Assembly (NCBI RefSeq): GCF_902170565.1 | Contig: NZ_CABHXX010000110.1 | Span: 62,001 to 126,000, forward strand | DNA length: 64,000 nucleotides | Direction of reading: 5' to 3' | From: Yersinia thracica | GTDB taxonomy: Bacteria > Pseudomonadota > Gammaproteobacteria > Enterobacterales > Enterobacteriaceae | Shown here: positions 56,316 to 64,000 of the stretch, one piece after another | How the letters are laid out: the number at the start of each line of letters is the position of its first letter | How positions within the stretch are numbered: the stretch's first letter is position 1 | Notes under the pieces: generated by a model | Databases searched by the model: none | Told to the model about the DNA's origin: nothing | What the model saw: only the letters and a program-made list of their open reading frames with translations | Translations under genes and position numbers: made by a program

Positions 56316-57443
56316 ATGCAACCGAGTTCACCTATAGCACTTTACCAGCAAGCAATTGATGCTGGCGACTACCAATCTGATGACGTCCAGCGGCGCACTG
56401 TTGCACGGCTGGACACTCTTTATCAGGACCTAAATCAACGCCAAAGCACGTCAGTGGTCAATGTCGGTATCCGAGGGCGTCTGGGCCGCTTGCTGAGCCG
56501 GGGCGCGTCAAAAACGCCAATACGCCCAGCTCAGGGCTTATATATGTGGGGTGGTGTCGGGCGGGGTAAAACCTGGCTGATGGATATGTTTTTCCACAGT
56601 TTGCCGGGTGAACGTAAGCTCCGCCTGCATTTCCACCGTTTTATGTTGCGGGTACATCAAGAGCTAACAACATTGCAAGGCCATGAAAATCCATTAGAAA
56701 TTATTGCTGATGGTTTCAAGGCACAAACTGATGTGCTGTGTTTTGATGAGTTTTTTGTTTCGGATATTACTGATGCCATGCTGCTGGCAACATTGCTGGA
56801 AGCATTGTTTGCGCGTGGCATCACACTGGTTGCGACGTCTAATATTCCACCGGACGATTTGTATCGTAACGGTTTGCAGCGCGCTCGCTTCTTGCCGGCG
56901 ATTGAGCTTATTAAGCAATATTGCGATGTAATGAATGTCGATGCTGGTATTGATTACCGCCTACGCACATTAACTCACGCCAATCTCTACCTGACACCGC
57001 TTAACCCGCAAACTGAACAGGCGATGGAGGATATTTTCGTCAAACTTGCAGGGAAAGAGGGCGAAAAATCCCCGATACTGGAAGTTAATCACCGGCCTTT
57101 ACCGGCGATTTGTTCAGCTCAAGGGGTGCTGGCGGTCGATTTCCACACATTGTGTGAAGAGGCGCGCAGCCAGTTGGATTACATCGCGCTCTCTAAGCTT
57201 TATCACACCGTATTGCTGCACAATGTCCATAAGATGGCGACGCGGGATGAAAACACCGCCCGGCGTTTTTTGGCATTAGTTGATGAATTTTATGAGCGAC
57301 GGGTAAAGCTTATCATTGCAGCGGAAGCATCAATGTTTGAAATTTATTGCGGCGAGCGGCTTAAATTTGAGTACCAGCGCTGTTTATCACGGCTACAAGA
57401 GATGCAAAGTGAAGAGTATCTCTCTTTACCGCACTTGCCGTAA
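56316..57443 (+). CDS. zapE: Cell division protein ZapE (AFG1-like ATPase)
   Basis: A 375-residue P-loop ATPase that associates with the Z ring under stress. Walker A is WGGVGRGKTWLMD, Walker B is VLCFDEFFV. The ATG at 56316 gives exactly the E. coli length; an upstream ATG at 56304 would add 4 residues. Confidence 0.95.
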   Translation: MQPSSPIALYQQAIDAGDYQSDDVQRRTVARLDTLYQDLNQRQSTSVVNVGIRGRLGRLLSRGASKTPIRPAQGLYMWGGVGRGKTWLMDMFFHSLPGERKLRLHFHRFMLRVHQELTTLQGHENPLEIIADGFKAQTDVLCFDEFFVSDITDAMLLATLLEALFARGITLVATSNIPPDDLYRNGLQRARFLPAIELIKQYCDVMNVDAGIDYRLRTLTHANLYLTPLNPQTEQAMEDIFVKLAGKEGEKSPILEVNHRPLPAICSAQGVLAVDFHTLCEEARSQLDYIALSKLYHTVLLHNVHKMATRDENTARRFLALVDEFYERRVKLIIAAEASMFEIYCGERLKFEYQRCLSRLQEMQSEEYLSLPHLP

Positions 57444-58611
<1,168 letters not shown>

Positions 58612-59004
58612 TTTTTTGCCTTTACGGCATCAGATTAATGGTAAAAACCCGGTGTCTCACCGGGTTTTTTTATTTGTTTGAAGCAAGATAAATCGCTAAA
58701 AATCCCCTTCCGCTATTTTATTCATTATATTTTTGCCGCTAAACCGTTGTCAGATAAACAATTCTTTATGAAATCGCAGCACCATCCCCACAAAACATGC
58801 AAAATCTGGTAAACTATCACTCACTTTTGTGCCTGTTCGGCGAACTGTTGGCGTCCGTGTATCTCCCTGGCTGAATTATTTTCTCGACCAAGGCTTATTT
58901 ACGGCAGCAACGACCTTGATTGCGAACCGGCGGTAAAACGACTCAGGATAGCAACGTCACCGTGGGCTATTCGCATTGTTTTCTAGATAATCTTGGAGGT
59001 TTTC
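58612..59004 (+). promoter_or_regulatory. rpsI-sspA intergenic region
   Basis: It contains the rpsI terminator (58643-58671), then about 330 bp upstream of sspA with the sspA promoter and a long leader. I see no gene or clear repeat here. Confidence 0.5.
58643..58671 (+). terminator. rplM-rpsI terminator
   Basis: CCCGGTG-TCT-CACCGGG followed by seven Ts, a textbook intrinsic terminator 31 bp after rpsI. Confidence 0.95.
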
Positions 59005-59646
59005 ATGGCTGTCGCTGCCAACAAACGTTCGGTAATGACGCTGTTTTCCGGCCCGACCGACATTTTTAGCCATCAAGTACGCATCGTACTGGCGGAGAAA
59101 GGTGTCAGTGTTGAGATTGAGCAGGTTGAAGCTGATAATCTGCCGCAGGATCTGATTGACCTCAATCCCTACCAGACCGTCCCTACCTTGGTTGATCGCG
59201 AGCTGACGCTGTATGAATCCCGCATCATCATGGAGTATTTGGATGAGCGTTTTCCTCACCCGCCATTGATGCCGGTCTACCCTGTAGCACGTGGTAGCAG
59301 CCGTTTGATGATGAACCGCATTGAGCAGGATTGGTATTCACTACTGGCGAAAATTCAGAAAGGCAATGCGCAAGAAGCAGATGCGGCTCGTAAGCAATTA
59401 CGTGAAGAACTGCTGACGATTGCGCCAGTGTTTAATGAAATGCCTTTCTTTATGAGCGAAGAGTTCAGCCTGGTCGATTGTTATCTGGCTCCTCTGCTGT
59501 GGCGTTTACCAGAATTAGGTATTGAATTTACTGGCGCGGGTTCTAAAGAGCTGAAAGGCTATATGACACGTGTGTTTGAGCGTGATGCATTCCTGGCTTC
59601 TTTGACTGAAGCTGAACGTGAAATGCGCCTGCAAACCCGGGGTTAA
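59005..59646 (+). CDS. sspA: Stringent starvation protein A
   Basis: A 213-residue GST-fold protein that binds RNA polymerase and is needed for stationary-phase acid tolerance and virulence gene control. It starts MAVAANKRSVMTLFSGPTDI; the surface pocket segment includes RFPHPPLMPVYPVARG. A GGAGG ribosome site precedes the ATG at 59005. It is followed by sspB after a 4-bp gap. Confidence 0.97.
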   Translation: MAVAANKRSVMTLFSGPTDIFSHQVRIVLAEKGVSVEIEQVEADNLPQDLIDLNPYQTVPTLVDRELTLYESRIIMEYLDERFPHPPLMPVYPVARGSSRLMMNRIEQDWYSLLAKIQKGNAQEADAARKQLREELLTIAPVFNEMPFFMSEEFSLVDCYLAPLLWRLPELGIEFTGAGSKELKGYMTRVFERDAFLASLTEAEREMRLQTRG

Positions 59647-59650
59647 TTTT

Positions 59651-60166
59651 ATGGCGACGTCTGGTATGACTCCGCGCCGTCCTTACTTGTTGCGCGCATT
59701 CTATGAGTGGTTGATTGATAATCAACTGACTCCACATTTGGTCGTGGATGTTACCCGGCCGGGTGTTTCGGTGCCAATGGAGTTTGCCCGTGATGGGCAA
59801 ATTGTATTGAATGTGGCGCCGCGTGCAGTAGGGAATCTGGAATTGGGTAATGAGGAAGTGAGTTTCAATGCCCGTTTTGGTGGTATTCCCCGCGAAGTGA
59901 CTGTCCCTATGGGGGCGGTGATGGCAATCTATGCGCGTGAAAATGGTTCCGGCACTATGTTTGAACCTGAAGAAGCTTACGATTCTGATGCTGATGGCAA
60001 TTTTGTCGGCATGGAAGAAGAAGATAACGAGGCTGCGCCGACGGAAAACTTGATGTTGGTAACGGATGATACTCAAGCGCCTCACAGCGAGAGTAACTCA
60101 CCGGATGATGAGCCGCCGCAACCGCCACGCAGCGGTGGTCGCCCAGCATTGCGGGTTGTTAAGTAG
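59651..60166 (+). CDS. sspB: ClpXP protease specificity-enhancing factor SspB
   Basis: A 171-residue adaptor that delivers ssrA-tagged proteins to ClpXP. It has the substrate-binding domain MTPRRPYLLRAFYEWLIDNQ, an acidic flexible linker (about 115-160), and the C-terminal ClpX-binding module GRPALRVVK. Confidence 0.97.
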   Translation: MATSGMTPRRPYLLRAFYEWLIDNQLTPHLVVDVTRPGVSVPMEFARDGQIVLNVAPRAVGNLELGNEEVSFNARFGGIPREVTVPMGAVMAIYARENGSGTMFEPEEAYDSDADGNFVGMEEEDNEAAPTENLMLVTDDTQAPHSESNSPDDEPPQPPRSGGRPALRVVK

Positions 60167-60192
60167 TCTTTTTATTTCTCGAGCAAATGTAT

Positions 60193-60220
60193 AATCAGGG
60201 CGGCTTTGGCCGCCCTGATT
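60193..60220 (+). terminator. sspAB terminator
   Basis: AATCAGGGCGGC and GCCGCCCTGATT form a perfect 12-bp stem with a TTTG loop, followed by ATTTCTG. It lies 27 bp after sspB. Confidence 0.85.
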
Positions 60221-60252
60221 ATTTCTGCCAATTATATTGGTCATAGCCAAAA

Positions 60253-60738
60253 TTAAGATAACTTTTTCAGCTCGGCCAGGCAGCTATCACGCTGGCTCAT
60301 CATGTCACTATTTCTGATGGTTGACAGGGTGTGAGTCGCGCGTTGCTGGAAACTGGCTTTCGCCGCGCTATCTTTAGCATCGGCTGGCGCAGTACAAATC
60401 TCTGACAAAGTGAGTGTTTTACTGTTGCTTACTGCTTTGAGTACCGCGGCTGGGTTGTAAATTAGCGCGGAAGATAGGGCAGATTTCACCCCCGCAGTGA
60501 AACTTGCATTGCCGGCATCTGCTAATTTAGGAGCCATGGCAATCCAGTTATCATCACCCAGTTTGATATTATTCTCTACAGCAGGTAATTGCCCCGCTTT
60601 TGCTAATTCAGCCACCACTGCGCGAGCGCCTCGCGCCTCAATATTGTAGCCAACTTCTTGATAATTAAGTGACATCGCTAATGTACTGCCACTAATAGCC
60701 AGCAAGCCGCCAGCAATGAAAAGTAAGTGAGATTTCAT
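60253..60738 (-). CDS. Exported protein of unknown function
   Basis: A 161-residue protein with a signal peptide (KSHLLFIAGGLLAISGSTLA), a mature part rich in Ala and Lys, and two cysteines (SEICTAP and RDSCLAEL) that could pair. I do not recognise the family. It may be a small periplasmic stress or housekeeping protein. The ATG at 60738 has AAGGA 10 bp upstream. The frame continues 13 codons further without support. It lies alone between sspB (convergent) and gltD (same strand). Confidence 0.75.
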   Translation of the reverse strand: MKSHLLFIAGGLLAISGSTLAMSLNYQEVGYNIEARGARAVVAELAKAGQLPAVENNIKLGDDNWIAMAPKLADAGNASFTAGVKSALSSALIYNPAAVLKAVSNSKTLTLSEICTAPADAKDSAAKASFQQRATHTLSTIRNSDMMSQRDSCLAELKKLS

Positions 60739-60927
60739 AACAGATGATCCTTTCTTTAAAACAAGGCGTAACAACATATGCAGACCAGTGAAATTGGCTC
60801 ATAAAGTATTAATCAATATGAACTCGGCCTTTACTATAGCGCTTTAGGCATAAAATGCTGCAAATAAGGCTGCTGAGATTGTTACAAAATCTTGAGTAAG
60901 TGGGGATATGCAGTAGAAAATAGCAAT

Positions 60928-60951
60928 AAAAAGGGCTGGATAACCAGCCCT
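60928..60951 (-). terminator. gltBD terminator
   Basis: Read on the minus strand: AGGGCTGG-TTAT-CCAGCCCT followed by TTTTT, 27 bp after the gltD stop. Confidence 0.9.
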
Positions 60952-60977
60952 CTACTTCTTGGGTATGATACTAACTA

Positions 60978-62405
<1,428 letters not shown>

Positions 62406-64000
62406 TTACTGCGCTTGAACCCGCAACTCAGCGGCGGTTCGGCTACGGTGGCCCAACAGTGCTTTCACATCGCTGGATTTCGGTTTAACCAAAGCAAACT
62501 TGGTCACCCATTCCGGCCAGTTAGCCAGAATCTCTTCACCACGGCTAGAACCTGTCAACTGAACATGTTCAGTAATCAGGCCGCGCAGATGCTCTTCATG
62601 GATTGCCAGTTGGTCGACATCGAGAACTTCGACCAGCTCAGGGTTAACACGTTTACGGAATTCACCATCTTCATCAAGGACATAAGCGAAACCACCGGTC
62701 ATACCGGCCCCGAAGTTAATCCCGGTACGGCCCAGTACGCAGACAATCCCGCCGGTCATATATTCACAACCGTTATCACCGATACCTTCAACTACGGTAA
62801 TCGCACCGGAGTTACGCACGGCAAAACGCTCACCGGCTCGGCCTGCGGCGAACAATTTGCCGCCCGTGGCACCATACAGACAGGTATTGCCGACAATGCT
62901 GGCTTCATGGCTGCGGAAGTTGGAACCCACCGGAGGGCGCACTGCGATGCGGCCACCGGCCATGCCTTTACCGACATAATCGTTGGCATCGCCCGTCAGG
63001 GTCAGCTCGACGCCACCGGCATTCCACACCCCGAAGCTCTGACCGGCAGTACCGGAGAAGTAAGCTTTGATAGGGTCAGTTGCCAGGCCTTGGTCGCCAT
63101 GTTTGGTGGCAATCGCGCCGGACAATGCCGCGCCCACCGAGCGGTCGGTGTTGCGGATATCAAAGTAAAACGTCTTGCTGTGTTTAGCTTCAATGTGCGG
63201 TTCAGCTTGTGCCAGCAACTCTTTGTTCAATAAGCCTTTATCAAACGGAGGGTTACTTTCGGTGCAATACAGTGCTTTACCCGGATGTGGCGTAGCTGTT
63301 TTCAGCATTGGCGACAAATCCAGCTTGTTCTGTTTGGCGGAGATGCCATCAAGTTCCAGCAGCATGTCAGTACGGCCAATTAAATCAACCAGTTGGCTGA
63401 CACCCAGCTCTGCCATGATTTCACGGGTTTCACGGGCGATAAACTGGAAGTAGTTCACCACACGCTCAGGTAGGCCGTGATAATGGTCACGACGCAATTT
63501 CTCATCTTGGGTGGCAACGCCAGTCGCACAGTTATTCAGGTGGCAAATGCGTAAGTATTTACAACCCAGCGCTACCATAGGGCCAGTACCGAAGCCGAAG
63601 CTTTCCGCACCCAAAATCGCTGCTTTAACAATGTCGACACCGGTTTTTAGGCCGCCATCCACTTGCAGACGGATTTTATGGCGCAGACCATTGGCAACTA
63701 GTGCTTGCTGAGTCTCCACCAGCCCCAGTTCCCACGGACAGCCAGCATATTTCACCGAAGACAGTGGGCTGGCACCGGTACCGCCGTCGTAACCGGCGAT
63801 AGTAATCAAATCGGCATAAGCTTTCGCCACACCGGTGGCAATGGTGCCGACACCCGGCTCAGAAACCAGTTTCACTGAAATCAGGGCTTTCGGATTGACC
63901 TGTTTCAAATCGAAAATCAGCTGCGCCAAGTCTTCGATTGAGTAAATATCATGGTGCGGCGGTGGGGAAATTAAGGTCACACCCGGCACCGAGTAGCGAA
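62406..64000 (-). CDS. gltB: Glutamate synthase large subunit GltB, C-terminal part (runs off the right edge)
   Basis: About 531 codons of the large subunit are present, which makes two glutamates from glutamine and 2-oxoglutarate. The visible part covers the end of the FMN-binding synthase barrel ([30 protein letters not shown]-like region, [19 protein letters not shown]), the 3Fe-4S cysteines ([18 protein letters not shown]), and the C-terminal GXGXG beta-helix domain ([16 protein letters not shown]). The amidotransferase domain lies outside the window. Confidence 0.97.
   Translation of the reverse strand, partial: RYSVPGVTLISPPPHHDIYSIEDLAQLIFDLKQVNPKALISVKLVSEPGVGTIATGVAKAYADLITIAGYDGGTGASPLSSVKYAGCPWELGLVETQQALVANGLRHKIRLQVDGGLKTGVDIVKAAILGAESFGFGTGPMVALGCKYLRICHLNNCATGVATQDEKLRRDHYHGLPERVVNYFQFIARETREIMAELGVSQLVDLIGRTDMLLELDGISAKQNKLDLSPMLKTATPHPGKALYCTESNPPFDKGLLNKELLAQAEPHIEAKHSKTFYFDIRNTDRSVGAALSGAIATKHGDQGLATDPIKAYFSGTAGQSFGVWNAGGVELTLTGDANDYVGKGMAGGRIAVRPPVGSNFRSHEASIVGNTCLYGATGGKLFAAGRAGERFAVRNSGAITVVEGIGDNGCEYMTGGIVCVLGRTGINFGAGMTGGFAYVLDEDGEFRKRVNPELVEVLDVDQLAIHEEHLRGLITEHVQLTGSSRGEEILANWPEWVTKFALVKPKSSDVKALLGHRSRTAAELRVQAQ

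Noticed and set aside
62415-63233. 272-codon frame antisense to gltB
   Set aside because: It is fully contained within the highly conserved gltB coding sequence on the other strand.

Overview
The window looks like a chromosomal segment of a Yersinia species. The housekeeping genes are close to their Escherichia coli counterparts (rpoN, lpt, mla, deg, gltBD and rplM-rpsI blocks), ERIC repeats are frequent, and a Tc (insecticidal toxin complex) locus lies beside aaeR. The species cannot be fixed from the sequence alone.

Layout. (1) 1-7769, minus strand: the Tc locus, with a LysR-type regulator, tcaA, tcaB and the start of tcaC, which runs off the left edge. (2) 7959-14022: aaeR divergent from the aromatic-acid efflux operon aaeXAB, then a succinate-semialdehyde dehydrogenase. 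(3) 14117-18092: a secreted barnase-type RNase with its barstar inhibitor, yjgA/darP, tldE/pmbA, cybC and rnk. (4) 18491-27465: an accessory catabolic region. It holds a PRD protein, four conserved proteins of unknown function (two of them polytopic membrane proteins), an amidohydrolase, a SelA/DgaE-like PLP enzyme, a KDPG-aldolase-like protein, an exported beta-propeller lactonase, and a BglG-type regulator carrying PTS domains. (5) 27471-31357: a HigBA toxin-antitoxin pair, then mgtA with a long leader and a PhoP box. (6) 31358-35822: the trehalose genes treR, treB and treC. (7) 36009-38194: ridA, pyrI, pyrB and the pyrL attenuator. (8) 38433-38858: two head-to-head, apparently non-coding elements. 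(9) 38959-47149, minus strand: npr, rapZ, ptsN, hpf, rpoN, lptB, lptA, lptC, kdsC, kdsD and yrbG. (10) 47555-52536, plus strand: mlaFEDCB, ibaG and murA. (11) 52655-64000: degS, degQ, zapG, zapE, rplM, rpsI, sspA, sspB, an exported orphan protein, gltD and partial gltB.

The strongest candidate for an undescribed system is 18491-24080. It has the same gene order as the uncharacterised Enterococcus faecalis EF_0829 to EF_0839 set. Its enzymes suggest uptake of an acylated amino acid or amino-sugar acid, then deacylation, ammonia elimination and aldol cleavage. The PRD protein and the BglG regulator suggest control by the phosphotransferase system.

The second candidate is the pair of divergent elements at 38433-38858. 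They share a 12-bp start, a stem-loop with a conserved 18-nt loop and compensatory stem changes, and GC-rich terminal hairpins, so they look like a structured RNA or mobile repeat family. Other regulatory structure of note: a putative mgtL-like leader peptide with alternative hairpins before mgtA, a PhoP box abutting treR, a 48-bp doubly nested operator before higBA, a terminator-like hairpin in the rnk leader, and ERIC elements inside the pyrLBI and rpoN transcription units.
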